The position numbers and the translations under genes are program-made. From IMG/VR virus record IMGVR_UViG_3300021375_000155, positions 1 through 24,425 of that record: DNA of 24,425 nucleotides; one strand, written 5' to 3'. Numbering within the stretch: position 1 is the stretch's first letter; every line of letters starts with the position of its first letter. A model generated the notes under the pieces. The model saw only the letters and a list, made by a program, of their open reading frames with translations. It searched no databases and was not told the DNA's origin. This DNA is from a virus. This document shows positions 7,435 through 16,373 of the stretch, one piece after another.

Positions 7435-10400
7435 TTAGCATTGAATAATGTTAATTATAACTCCACTAGTACCTATAACAATTACATAGTCTGACACTGT
7501 TATACTTGATAATACATAGCTCTGTCCGTCTGTAAGACCACTAGATAGTCTATACGTTCCAGAAGAAAGAAGTACTATATCTCCTCCACTAGTCTGGTAC
7601 AAGTTTTGACCAACTATTATTGCATCAGTCTCATCTACACTTACAATACTAGTAGCAACTCCATCAGCATCATTACAATCATCCACAGCTACAACGCTAT
7701 CGTATGTCACACCATTATCCGACCATTGTGATGTAAACGTAGTGTCTGAAGTTATAGTTGTTGGAAGTGTTGGAGACCATCCTGTAAATGTCCAACCAAA
7801 TCTAGTTGGTGTGCCTGGGCTTGTTACAGATAACGGAGACAGTCCAAACTGACTAGAATACCTTTCATTCCCTAAGCTATTATCAAACGTAGCTGTAACA
7901 GTTGTACCTGAAACCTGATCTATATAATCCCATACCAAATACAGATACTGATTATTAGAAGTGTTAGTGTATGTAAATGAAGCCTCATACACATCTGTCT
8001 CTGGACTTAATATAGGCGTAGCCTCTGTTAGTAAAGGTATAAGTGTAGCTATGTCTCCTTCCTGATAAAGAACATCAGAGACTAGGTACTTGAACTTGTC
8101 AATATCCCATTCAGCCAAATCACCTTCCAGCTTCTTATATCTCATAGTGACAGTTGCACCCTCAGATGGTGATCCACCTTGAGACTCAAAGTTAGTAGAT
8201 GTCTCGTATAAAGATACAGGACCTTCACCAAAAGTAAAGGAATCAGTCACAACCTGACTAGAAAATCCATTATCCTCCCATAGGTATTCGTGATGAATAC
8301 TTAGGTCTTCCATTTCATCTGTATTATTAACTATCCTTACAACAGTAAGCTGCTGTGCCTGAACACATCCAAAGTTTATTTCATATGTAGCATTTGTTGG
8401 TGTCAGTACTAGCACACACTCGTTTACATTCAGTTCATCCTTTGAGAATGTTAATGTACCTGTTCCAGTTAACACCTGGTCTAGTACATCTGTACCGTCA
8501 TACGTGACAAGTATATCTAAACTACCAGCTGTAATGTCGTAATCAATATCAACATCTCCTGTAAAATCATCTAGGTTAATATTATATGTAGCTACAGTGC
8601 TTGATGACTGTTGTGCTAAACTGAATCCACAATCTCTAGTATCTTCCTGTACATCTATTAAGTTATCAGTAAATGATAAAACATACTCATTCATGTAAGG
8701 ATCATACTCACCTAAATGCATTTTATTAGTGTTCTCTATAAACCTATCTCTAAACCAAGAACGCATTCCTAATGAAGAAATAACATTAAGCTGGTCACCT
8801 GTACCACCAGCACCTCTTAAGTTTATTACAGCACCTCTCTTTGAGTCTGTGAAGAATATATCGAAACCATAGTTAGAAAAACTTTCAGGATTATTACTTA
8901 TACCATACTCCTCAATCCTTGGTATTTGTTGTCCAAGTACGTCAGGTGTGGATAGTATAGCTCCTCCTGCCTGTGCATCTGAAAATAAATTCTTACCATT
9001 AGCAAGTACATAAGATATCTTATCCTCCTGAAGGGTGAGTATATCACTCATCCTTGCATGAAGTACCTCTATAGGTCCAAAGTTTTGTTCTAGCGTCTTG
9101 AAGTTTACTAAACCTAGATTGAACTCGTTTAGCTTGTTAAGGTTTGTCTCCTGATTGTACACACCACTATAAGTAATGTCTGCATACCTATGAGCCTCCT
9201 TATAGTCCTGCTCAGACACAGCAGTCACCCTAGCACCAAGATTAAACCCTGGTTGAGCTAAACCATCCTCTATCTTAAAACTTTCAACACCGTTACCAAA
9301 GGCAAAGCAGTTATACATATCTAGATTGACAATACACGAATCACTACTTGTCTGATCTTGAACATCACCAGTATGGTATCTGTCCTCTGTTATTGGGTAA
9401 CTCTTAAAACTCTCGTAGTATATCTCGTTAGTGTTTTCCTCTGGTATAGTCTCAAAAACTAAAAGTTCTCCTGCATTAAATACCTGAATATGAACAGTAA
9501 GCCAATAGTTTCTTCCATTACACTTACTACCAGCTTGAGTGAATGTCAAGAAAGAACTGTAATTAGAAGTCCCTGGTGTATTATTTCTAACAAACTGAAT
9601 ACCCGTTACACCTTCACCAGCATTATAACCACCAGATATTATACTATAAGTAGAGAGAACAACCAATGCTGTCCCAATACTTTCATCAAAATCTGCGCTA
9701 GGGGTAGTGTCGTCAGAACTCTCAGGTCCTGGATTGTTTGTAGGGTTGTTGAAGTCTACGTTCTCGCTTATTATGAAGTCGTAAAGACTATCGTAATCTC
9801 TGGTAGCTATAAACGTTCTATCGAACTTAAAATACCTAGATCCACAACCACTTCCTGAACCAGCTCTGTGGTTATTGAAAAATATCCTAACCTCACTTCC
9901 AGACGTTATTGAATAGTCTATATAAGTCCCTGGATTATCTGGGTCTTCTATATATGTAGGGTACGCTTGACCAACACCATTTTTTTTAGTCAAACTATCA
10001 AAATCTATGTCCTCTACCTCGGACTCAGCGATAGTAAAATTACTAGGTCTGACCTTCATATACACCCCACTACTAGGAGGGACCTCATTATTCTCGTCTA
10101 TAAAATGTTTTTCCTTTGTCTCTAAATCTAACACCTTGGTCTTTATAACATCTGTTGTAGGTCCATCTGATGCTTTCTTTACTATTAAACTGTCACCGTT
10201 CTTAAACTTTGTCTGATTATCACCCTCAAGCTTTAACCACCAAGCACCTTCACTAGTGTCAAAATAATAGTTCTGCACATAAACAGTCTCGTAATTACCC
10301 TTACTCGGCTTCATTACAAGCCTATATCTCTTTGCCCAGCTTGGAGCTAAACTATTTATTGTTGTTGTAATTGAGTTCTTATTTATAGAGTACTGAGGCT

Positions 10401-12144
10401 CTACATACACTGTATTGTAATTACTAACAAGAGCAGTTGAAGCTCTGTTATATTCGTCAAGATAAACAATACCTACCTCATAATCCCTATTACTATGCAG
10501 ACTCTGTCTATTACCTTGTTCAGTTATGGACGTAGTTGTAGAGCTGTTAGAGAAATATTCGTATGCATAAGTTCCAGGGTTTGTACTATCCTCAAACTCT
10601 ACTGCTGGTATCTGTATACTTAGTGTATTTCCAGAGTGAGATACTATAAATCCTTGGTCTGAAGATGTAATACCTCCATCAGAAATACCCCAGTTACCAC
10701 TAGCGTGGTCTACTATATTTGAAAAAAACAAGTCACTCAGGCTATATCCATCATCCTCAGTACCTGGGAATCCTGTCGGGTCTGTTAACTCTATAGAGGC
10801 TAAAAAATCAGTATCTGTAGCAAGATCCTGTGCATCTGAAAAATCTCTAGGGAATATAAATTCAAACGTTTCCTGGTAATTATTCTCTACCTCACTTCCA
10901 TCTACAAAAGAAGCATCTCCACCAAATGAATCATGAACAATATTAAAATCTATATTAAGACTACCTCCCTCTAACATATCAATATCAGTAAGGTCTATAT
11001 CTAGCCTTGAGTTTGTTATAGTTACATTAGGTGTTTCTAATGTGTAATCAGTTCCATCATCCCTAGATTCTACTAAAGGATTGAATCCTATATCCTCAGT
11101 ATTAAGTTCAATACTGTAATCAATAATGGTGTCTACATTATGTCCATCATAATAGTTACCATACATAATCCTATTACCTATAGTTGTCTGTGCCTTAGCC
11201 TTCTTAGGAACGTTATCATATAACCTTAGTAACTCACTCTCTGGTAGCGTGGTATATATCTTTTGGTTAGTGAACTCTACAGATACATTGTCATTGTCAC
11301 CCCATCCCATCTCTGACTTATCGTACTTCTCTATAACATTAATTATATTTGTGTTAGATAGTTTGAAACACAAGTCAATACCAATAACGTCAGATGGTCC
11401 AGTAAAAAAATCAACATTAACAGAGTTAATATTATTTCTCATACCAATCATATCATAGCTACCATAGTCAAATCTAAACTGTCCTGGAGTAAATGCTAAA
11501 TCTGAAAACTCAGAAAGGGCAGAATACTCTCCGTCCTTGTACTTATATCTATAAGAAAATCGGATAAACTTCTCCTCCATATAGTTATCCTTCTTAGCTT
11601 TCTTTGATAGTGTTAAAACAGGAGCATCTACAGGTGGCTTAACTATAACCGATATGTCATCCTCTGTAATCTGATCAACACCTCCAATTGGTTCAGGGTA
11701 TGACGACAGAACGTTTATACGTCTCGGTTGATTATAATTGTCTGTAAAAAATAATAGGTCATCTATAAGATTGATACCATTGATAAGATACCTCTCATCG
11801 AAGTTTAATACAGTCTCTGATACAACATGATATGTTATTGAATCTGACTTGGTATTGTATGATAATATAATATCTACAACATCAGACGTTAAAAACCAGT
11901 ATATTTTTTCATTTTCTCCATCCTCATACGCACCGATACATACAGCATCTGCCACATCTTTTCCATCATACCTAGGTGTTGCTAACAGCTCATTACCTTT
12001 TGTGTTTTCAGCACTTAATGCTTCACCATCCTCAGAAGATGATACACGTATGTTTAACGCATCCGTATAATCACCAGCAGGTATTAATCTTTCGTCTAGA
12101 CTTTTATTCATTCTAGACCCTATAAAATTCTTGTTTATAATCAT
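7435..12144 (-). CDS. Tail nozzle / stabilization-like protein (1569 aa)
   Basis: This is the largest complete gene in the window. The N-terminus (MNKSLDERLIPAGDYTDALN, residues ~12-31) and the following 'DEKLYWF'-like strand (here GENEKIYWFLTSD) match the family of large beta-rich tail proteins called stabilization or nozzle-like in crAss-like and marine phages, related in role to T7 gp12. Much of the chain is beta strands with aromatic spacing, consistent with a propeller plus added domains. Residues ~1145-1400 form an Ig-like or jelly-roll-like beta region. Residues 1415-1474 resemble an InlB/Flg_new repeat (PTRFGWTFTGW ... TSQW). The gene begins one base after the 305-aa gene stop and is followed by the 251-aa companion. 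It likely forms the distal part of the short tail, possibly contacting the host surface. Fold and position in the virion are inferred. Confidence 0.9.
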   Translation of the reverse strand: MIINKNFIGSRMNKSLDERLIPAGDYTDALNIRVSSSEDGEALSAENTKGNELLATPRYDGKDVADAVCIGAYEDGENEKIYWFLTSDVVDIILSYNTKSDSITYHVVSETVLNFDERYLINGINLIDDLLFFTDNYNQPRRINVLSSYPEPIGGVDQITEDDISVIVKPPVDAPVLTLSKKAKKDNYMEEKFIRFSYRYKYKDGEYSALSEFSDLAFTPGQFRFDYGSYDMIGMRNNINSVNVDFFTGPSDVIGIDLCFKLSNTNIINVIEKYDKSEMGWGDNDNVSVEFTNQKIYTTLPESELLRLYDNVPKKAKAQTTIGNRIMYGNYYDGHNVDTIIDYSIELNTEDIGFNPLVESRDDGTDYTLETPNVTITNSRLDIDLTDIDMLEGGSLNIDFNIVHDSFGGDASFVDGSEVENNYQETFEFIFPRDFSDAQDLATDTDFLASIELTDPTGFPGTEDDGYSLSDLFFSNIVDHASGNWGISDGGITSSDQGFIVSHSGNTLSIQIPAVEFEDSTNPGTYAYEYFSNSSTTTSITEQGNRQSLHSNRDYEVGIVYLDEYNRASTALVSNYNTVYVEPQYSINKNSITTTINSLAPSWAKRYRLVMKPSKGNYETVYVQNYYFDTSEGAWWLKLEGDNQTKFKNGDSLIVKKASDGPTTDVIKTKVLDLETKEKHFIDENNEVPPSSGVYMKVRPSNFTIAESEVEDIDFDSLTKKNGVGQAYPTYIEDPDNPGTYIDYSITSGSEVRIFFNNHRAGSGSGCGSRYFKFDRTFIATRDYDSLYDFIISENVDFNNPTNNPGPESSDDTTPSADFDESIGTALVVLSTYSIISGGYNAGEGVTGIQFVRNNTPGTSNYSSFLTFTQAGSKCNGRNYWLTVHIQVFNAGELLVFETIPEENTNEIYYESFKSYPITEDRYHTGDVQDQTSSDSCIVNLDMYNCFAFGNGVESFKIEDGLAQPGFNLGARVTAVSEQDYKEAHRYADITYSGVYNQETNLNKLNEFNLGLVNFKTLEQNFGPIEVLHARMSDILTLQEDKISYVLANGKNLFSDAQAGGAILSTPDVLGQQIPRIEEYGISNNPESFSNYGFDIFFTDSKRGAVINLRGAGGTGDQLNVISSLGMRSWFRDRFIENTNKMHLGEYDPYMNEYVLSFTDNLIDVQEDTRDCGFSLAQQSSSTVATYNINLDDFTGDVDIDYDITAGSLDILVTYDGTDVLDQVLTGTGTLTFSKDELNVNECVLVLTPTNATYEINFGCVQAQQLTVVRIVNNTDEMEDLSIHHEYLWEDNGFSSQVVTDSFTFGEGPVSLYETSTNFESQGGSPSEGATVTMRYKKLEGDLAEWDIDKFKYLVSDVLYQEGDIATLIPLLTEATPILSPETDVYEASFTYTNTSNNQYLYLVWDYIDQVSGTTVTATFDNSLGNERYSSQFGLSPLSVTSPGTPTRFGWTFTGWSPTLPTTITSDTTFTSQWSDNGVTYDSVVAVDDCNDADGVATSIVSVDETDAIIVGQNLYQTSGGDIVLLSSGTYRLSSGLTDGQSYVLSSITVSDYVIVIGTSGVIINIIQC
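7723..7902 (-). other. InlB B-repeat / Flg_new-like module in nozzle-like protein
   Basis: Residues 1415-1474 read TVTATFDNSLG, then PTRFGWTFTGWSP, then TITSDTTFTSQW. The order 'V.FD....' / 'PTR.G.TF.GW' / 'T..DTTFTAQW' is the signature of the Listeria-Bacteroides repeat found in bacterial surface proteins. Confidence 0.7.
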
Positions 12145-12145
12145 T

Positions 12146-13063
12146 CTATTTTAACCATTTTTGAGCACCCCTCATATTCATAAGTAGGCGACCAGGATGA
12201 ATGTTACTAAGTCTTATCTTGGCATTTCTTAAAAGAGCAGATTTATCTTTCTGAGCTCTCCTAACTACATACTCCTGAACAGCAAACTTAGAATTAAGTA
12301 TAGCGTACTTCATGTATGCATATATGTAATCTTCAAATAACTTATTTAGACTTACCTTTGCATCATCTCCGCCTTCCATACCATCAGACACATACTCTAT
12401 AACTACAATCTGATCAGCCATAGCTGAACTGAAGCTTATAACTCCACTAGATTTATTTATCTTAAATGTTGGATTTGCATTAGCGGTTTCAGTATTTAAA
12501 CCATACCTACCTCCTACAGAGTAATCAAACACCCATTTTCCTTCTATCTGATACCCAAGAGAACCATTCATTCTTCCCTCTCCTAAGTATTGTGTTTTTT
12601 GAACACCATCAATTCTATCTAGGTCTAGTATACCACTTCCTATAAGAACATCTCCATCCTGATCAAATAATACACGAGCATCATTGTCTTGTAGGTAACT
12701 CTTTGAAAAGTTAGTATTAACATTCTCTGTTAAAGGCATTAAGACTCCATCCTTATATAAAGATATTCTAACCCAGTTTACATAGTCTGGAGGAAGAACA
12801 ACTGTTGCATTGTCAGATACAGATAGCTCAACTATCTTTGTCTCCTTCATCGCATCGTAATTCAATTCCTGTATACCTCTCTTTGCATGGAATAATACAT
12901 TATACCTCTCAACATTGTTTACCAACTTATCATTACCGACATACATCAACATAAAGTTGTTTACAATATCATCCAATGATATGTACTGATATGATCCCCA
13001 ATTATTATCCTCTGGGTTAGACCCTGCATTCTCGTAATATTGATATCCTGTTAAATATGCCAT
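12146..13063 (-). CDS. Tail adaptor / ring protein (305 aa)
   Basis: The opening block (ISLDDIVNNFMLMYVGNDK, then an 'FHAKRGIQELNYD' helix, then 'VVLPPDYVNWVRISLY') is a pattern I recognise from conserved structural proteins of marine and Bacteroidota phages that act as head-to-tail adaptors or ring proteins beneath the portal. A middle beta region (residues ~130-225) is followed by helices ending in a basic C-terminus (PGRLLMNMRGAQKWLK). The ATG overlaps the stop of the 340-codon gene by one base (TAATG), and the nozzle gene follows after one base, so the three are probably translated together and assemble in the same complex. A role like T7 gp11 or P22 gp4 is inference from family resemblance and gene order. 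Confidence 0.88.
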   Translation of the reverse strand: MAYLTGYQYYENAGSNPEDNNWGSYQYISLDDIVNNFMLMYVGNDKLVNNVERYNVLFHAKRGIQELNYDAMKETKIVELSVSDNATVVLPPDYVNWVRISLYKDGVLMPLTENVNTNFSKSYLQDNDARVLFDQDGDVLIGSGILDLDRIDGVQKTQYLGEGRMNGSLGYQIEGKWVFDYSVGGRYGLNTETANANPTFKINKSSGVISFSSAMADQIVVIEYVSDGMEGGDDAKVSLNKLFEDYIYAYMKYAILNSKFAVQEYVVRRAQKDKSALLRNAKIRLSNIHPGRLLMNMRGAQKWLK

Positions 13064-14037
13064 TATCCTTGTTTTTGTGCTTCTTTAATTTCTTCGTTAC
13101 TTGCTGTCTGATATACGTCAGCCTCTCTTATAGATATACCTGCATACTTTAGTATCTTATTCACTAAGTTAGGTTCATCAGTAATAGGTAGTTCAAAATC
13201 CTGATAGTCAGTTGAACTCTGATCAAAAGCTGGCTCTCCTCCAGATAGACTTGTATATGTCCACTTAGGGTCTCTTGGCTTCCTAATATATTGAGCAGTA
13301 ACCTGACCCACTGCATCTACGCTATTAGGAAATACAGATATAGTTAACTCGCTCTGAGTGTATGCTGGAGTGTTTAACTTAGGAGCTGTAAGGTTTGATG
13401 AGTTTAGCATTGTTATCTTTGAATGAGAAACTCTCTCTACTTCTTTCTGAATAGTATTAGCCTCATATACAGAATAAACACTTGAAGAGCTAGATATATT
13501 TGTGTTAGATACAACCAAAGTATCTGTACCTGTAATACTATTTATTCTCTCGAAAAAAATTCTATCACCTACCTGTATAGCAACATAGTCACCTACAGAT
13601 ACTCCTAAACTTACAAAATCTTTGCTTGTGTCAACAACACCATTATTTCCTACAGTAACACCAGTAGTAGTTCCCTCTGTTAAAATATTTTTATATACCA
13701 ATACCTTATTTAAAAGGTAATACGTATCATCGTTATTTGTCTCGTTAGGCATATTATATAAGTTAGAAATACCACTCGGTGGATTAACCCTATATAAAGA
13801 GTCCTGAACAGAAAACAAGTCAATAACCTCTTCTAAATTTTTTACTATATCAGCATAGCCACTACCTGAAACTCTAGAGTTCTGTTTGACCATCCATTCA
13901 TTATATCTATAGAAATAATCCTCAAAAATATCTAACTGTGCCTGCTTTGCATAAAGATTAAAGTCAGCAGGACTTATATATCCGAAGTTTTGCTTGTTAG
14001 CTACAGCCAACACAGTATTTCTTACACTGTTTATCAT
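13063..14037 (-). CDS. Head-tail connector / ring-type structural protein (324 aa from inner start)
   Basis: I place the start at the ATG at 14037 (MINSVRNTVLAVANKQN...) rather than at an in-frame ATG at 14085, because the latter lies inside a terminator hairpin and upstream of a TATCTTTG promoter, and would add a 16-residue aromatic stretch. The N-terminal block (YISPADFNLYAKQAQLDIF) and the C-terminal 'QYIRKPRDPKWTY' block resemble a conserved structural protein of Bacteroidota and marine phages located between capsid and tail genes. Residues ~115-175 carry an inserted beta module (VGDYVAIQVGDRIFFERINS). It is the first gene of the tail unit and overlaps the adaptor gene by one base. Function as a ring or head-completion protein is inferred from context. 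Confidence 0.85.
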   Translation of the reverse strand: MINSVRNTVLAVANKQNFGYISPADFNLYAKQAQLDIFEDYFYRYNEWMVKQNSRVSGSGYADIVKNLEEVIDLFSVQDSLYRVNPPSGISNLYNMPNETNNDDTYYLLNKVLVYKNILTEGTTTGVTVGNNGVVDTSKDFVSLGVSVGDYVAIQVGDRIFFERINSITGTDTLVVSNTNISSSSSVYSVYEANTIQKEVERVSHSKITMLNSSNLTAPKLNTPAYTQSELTISVFPNSVDAVGQVTAQYIRKPRDPKWTYTSLSGGEPAFDQSSTDYQDFELPITDEPNLVNKILKYAGISIREADVYQTASNEEIKEAQKQG

Positions 14038-14053
14038 CTTGTAAAAGTTTATG

Positions 14054-14061
14054 CAAAGATA
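14054..14061 (-). promoter_or_regulatory. Bacteroidota-type -7 element TATCTTTG
   Basis: Minus-strand TATCTTTGCA lies directly after a terminator T-tract, with its G 17 nt before the ATG at 14037. The expected -33 position falls in the hairpin, and no TTG is seen there. Confidence 0.65.
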
Positions 14062-14062
14062 G

Positions 14063-14096
14063 TAAAAATAAATAAACCCCTTCATTTCTGAAAGGG
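14063..14096 (-). terminator. Rho-independent terminator after 247-aa gene
   Basis: The minus strand reads CCCTTTCA-GAAA-TGAAGGGG, a 7-bp stem with one bulged T and a GAAA loop, followed by TTTATTTATTTTT. It lies about 30 bases past the 247-aa stop and immediately before the promoter of the tail unit. Confidence 0.75.
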
Positions 14097-14125
14097 TCTA
14101 GATAATATGTGTTATATGGTAAGTT

Positions 14126-14869
14126 TTAGTCCTCTAACTTGTTCTCAAGCATAGACATAAGTTCAATGCCATCATCCGTCTGGAAGAACATAGCCAAAGC
14201 CTGTATAGCAGTATCACCGAAAGGTATACTCAATAACTTCTTCTTGTTCTGAGGTAGGTTAAAGTAAACATCCTTACCCTTATTTCTTATTGATAATAAT
14301 CCTTGACTCATACAATCAGAAGCTAACTTCTGGATCTTTAACATTGGATCATTAAGTGTGTCCAAGAAATCTTCTGGACTGTTTCTTGCATATAGACGAA
14401 CATCTCTCTTTAGTTCAGATGTAGACATCTTATCCACATTCAATCCAAGAGCTATTCTACCTATAGTTTCTAACATATCTATATCAAGATTCTTTGCAGC
14501 TACCTGAGCATCAATCTGAGCATCTAAAATCTCAACCTCTACTGTAGCATCTTTCTCATTGTCTACCTCTTCAAATATAGTTCCATTCCCTGGGTGAAGT
14601 GATAAAAATTCCTGAAGTACAGGATTTGTTTTAGGTACAAATAACATACCATCCTCAAAAACAACAGGTTCAATAATAGCATTATCATCCTGATCATCCT
14701 GAAATGGTGATGATTGGTTTGATGAATACCTTAAAGCACGGTTTTGTTTTCCGTCAAAATGTAGTAATGGTTTTCTACGTGAGTTACGTGAATTTAGAAT
14801 AAAGACAATAGAAGCTGTCTTTCCTTTTAACCGATAGGTTCTGTCCTTTAGGACTACTTGTTTTTTCAT
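14126..14869 (-). CDS. Conserved phage protein of unknown function (247 aa), downstream of major capsid gene
   Basis: The N-terminus is basic (MKKQVVLKDRTYRLKGK...RNSRRKPLLHFD) and could bind nucleic acid or another protein. A middle segment (NAIIEPVVFEDGMLFVPKTN) precedes an acidic beta stretch and a helical C-terminal half with a winged-helix-like end (LLSIRNKGKDVYFNLPQ). I recall relatives with the same order of blocks next to capsid genes in marine Bacteroidota phages, always uncharacterised. The gene is isolated by hairpins on both sides: one after the major capsid gene and one after itself. No clear TAnnTTTG promoter precedes it, so it may depend on read-through past the capsid terminator. 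I do not assign a function. Confidence 0.85.
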   Translation of the reverse strand: MKKQVVLKDRTYRLKGKTASIVFILNSRNSRRKPLLHFDGKQNRALRYSSNQSSPFQDDQDDNAIIEPVVFEDGMLFVPKTNPVLQEFLSLHPGNGTIFEEVDNEKDATVEVEILDAQIDAQVAAKNLDIDMLETIGRIALGLNVDKMSTSELKRDVRLYARNSPEDFLDTLNDPMLKIQKLASDCMSQGLLSIRNKGKDVYFNLPQNKKKLLSIPFGDTAIQALAMFFQTDDGIELMSMLENKLED

Positions 14870-14890
14870 TTGATTTTAATTTAAAGTTTA

Positions 14891-14929
14891 TAAAAGTAAT
14901 AATTACCCCCGTCAATACAACGAGGGTAA
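14891..14929 (-). terminator. Rho-independent terminator after major capsid gene
   Basis: On the minus strand TTACCCTCGT and ACGGGGGTAA pair over 10 bp (one G-U) with a 7-base loop (14903-14929), followed by a T-rich run (TTATTACTTTTAT). It starts 19 bases after the capsid stop. Confidence 0.75.
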
Positions 14930-14948
14930 AAATTACATATTTTAATTC

Positions 14949-16349
14949 TTATTTAAATAAGAAGAAATTGTTTGCACCTAATGTACATAAAGCTCTCTCT
15001 GATAAGAAGTGAACCTCCATAGCATCTAAATCGCTATTTGAAGCACCTCCAGCAGAACCTACGATCCAAGACTTCATCTTACGATCTTCAGTTTCAGAAG
15101 CTCTATATCTTACGTGTAAGAATGGACGCTTAGCGTTTTTACCCATGATTTGGTCATAAACGTTAGTAGATCCAGCAGGAACTAATACTCCGTCTACAGC
15201 ACCACCAACGATACCACCTCTCATAGTTGCATCATTTAAGTACTTCCAGTCAGACTTATAGAAGTCATATCCTCTACGGAATCCGTTGAATCCTAAGTTT
15301 AAAGCCATATCTTGATCGTTATCAAACAATCCAAAAGAAGCACCTGAAGAACCGAAGTTATTCTGTGCAGCTAATACATTGTCAATCTCGAAAGAAAGTG
15401 CACGGTTAACGAAAAGAACGTTCTCTTCGATAGCACCTTGCTTATCTAAACGAGTAACAACAGCATCGATATCATCTAAATCAGCTAAAGAACCTGTAGT
15501 AGTGTTACCACCATTTTCTATAGCGTAGAATAAACCTTCAGAACCTTTATTTCCTAAGTCTCCACTAGCAGCAATTGCTCCAGAGTTAGCCTCAGCAGGA
15601 ACAGCCTCGATCATTGCAGTCTCTAAATAATCTTCAAAACGCTGACGAGTTTCGTGCTCAGACTTTAAGTACCATAGGTATCCTGAACCATTCTCTCCTT
15701 CAACTTCGATCCATCCGATCTGAGCCATGTCAGAACCTGATACTGAATACTTGTCCTTGATGATGATTGGGTTATTTTCCTTGATATCCTCTTCAGCCTC
15801 TAAAGCACCATCCATTCCGTTTGATCCTTTTTTAAATTCAGAACCATAAACAAATAAGTCTAAGTCAGTAGCAGAGTTATCACCTGATGCTAATCCAGCA
15901 ACAGCAGGAAGACCAGCTGCGTCATAGATAGCTACAGTTACAGTATCAGCAGTAGTAGCAGTGATGATACCTTTGAAAGAAGCAGTAGCTGATGTAGATC
16001 CATCAGATACCATTACAGTCTGTCCTTTTCTAAGTGCGTGACCTGTAATGTTAAGTACAACGTCATCCTGACCAGCTACTTCAGCATCGTCAAGAGTAAC
16101 ACCCTCATATTTAATGTGTAAACGTCCTTGCTCAGACCACTTGATTAAGTCAGAAGTACAAGGCATTTCAGCTCCAACCATTCTTAAGAAAGAGCTAACT
16201 GATCTGTTACCATAACGCTCGAATTCTTTTTCGTAAGTGTCTGGTAAGTACTGATTCAAAAAGTTGAAGTCAGTAATGTAATTTCCAGGTAATGTTACCT
16301 GGCTTGGAGCTGGAGTTAAACTCACAGATCCTCCTAATGTAAAAGCCAT
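14949..16349 (-). CDS. Major capsid protein, HK97-fold candidate (466 aa)
   Basis: Size, position after portal and scaffold genes, and composition (rich in Gly, Ala, Asp, no long coiled coil) indicate the major shell protein. The N-terminal arm (~1-70) precedes a helix with FERYGNRSVSSFLRMVG, then a small beta insertion (residues ~95-150, GQTVMVSDGSTSATASFKG). The segment YLWYLKSEHETRQRFEDYLE looks like the long spine helix region, and the C-terminal part (FLHVRYRASETEDRKMKSWI) like the axial domain strands. The family resembles capsid proteins of Bacteroidota short-tailed phages. It has no promoter of its own in the 24-base gap upstream and is probably expressed from the promoter before the scaffold gene. 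A strong hairpin ends the transcript just past its stop, consistent with a high-output two-gene unit. Confidence 0.88.
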   Translation of the reverse strand: MAFTLGGSVSLTPAPSQVTLPGNYITDFNFLNQYLPDTYEKEFERYGNRSVSSFLRMVGAEMPCTSDLIKWSEQGRLHIKYEGVTLDDAEVAGQDDVVLNITGHALRKGQTVMVSDGSTSATASFKGIITATTADTVTVAIYDAAGLPAVAGLASGDNSATDLDLFVYGSEFKKGSNGMDGALEAEEDIKENNPIIIKDKYSVSGSDMAQIGWIEVEGENGSGYLWYLKSEHETRQRFEDYLETAMIEAVPAEANSGAIAASGDLGNKGSEGLFYAIENGGNTTTGSLADLDDIDAVVTRLDKQGAIEENVLFVNRALSFEIDNVLAAQNNFGSSGASFGLFDNDQDMALNLGFNGFRRGYDFYKSDWKYLNDATMRGGIVGGAVDGVLVPAGSTNVYDQIMGKNAKRPFLHVRYRASETEDRKMKSWIVGSAGGASNSDLDAMEVHFLSERALCTLGANNFFLFK

Positions 16350-16373
16350 AATTTAATGTTTTTTTTGTTATTT

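Noticed and set aside
7429-7440. Programmed frameshift joining the 1569-aa and 251-aa genes
   Set aside because: The first gene ends with a normal stop, there is no slippery heptamer that I can see, and the second gene has its own ATG 5 bases later.
4542-12070. Plus-strand ORFs of 69-122 aa opposite the virion and nozzle genes
   Set aside because: All are antisense shadows of well-supported minus-strand genes.
14038-14085. Upstream start for the connector gene adding 16 residues
   Set aside because: The ATG lies in a terminator hairpin and before the promoter; the shorter start fits the recalled family N-terminus.
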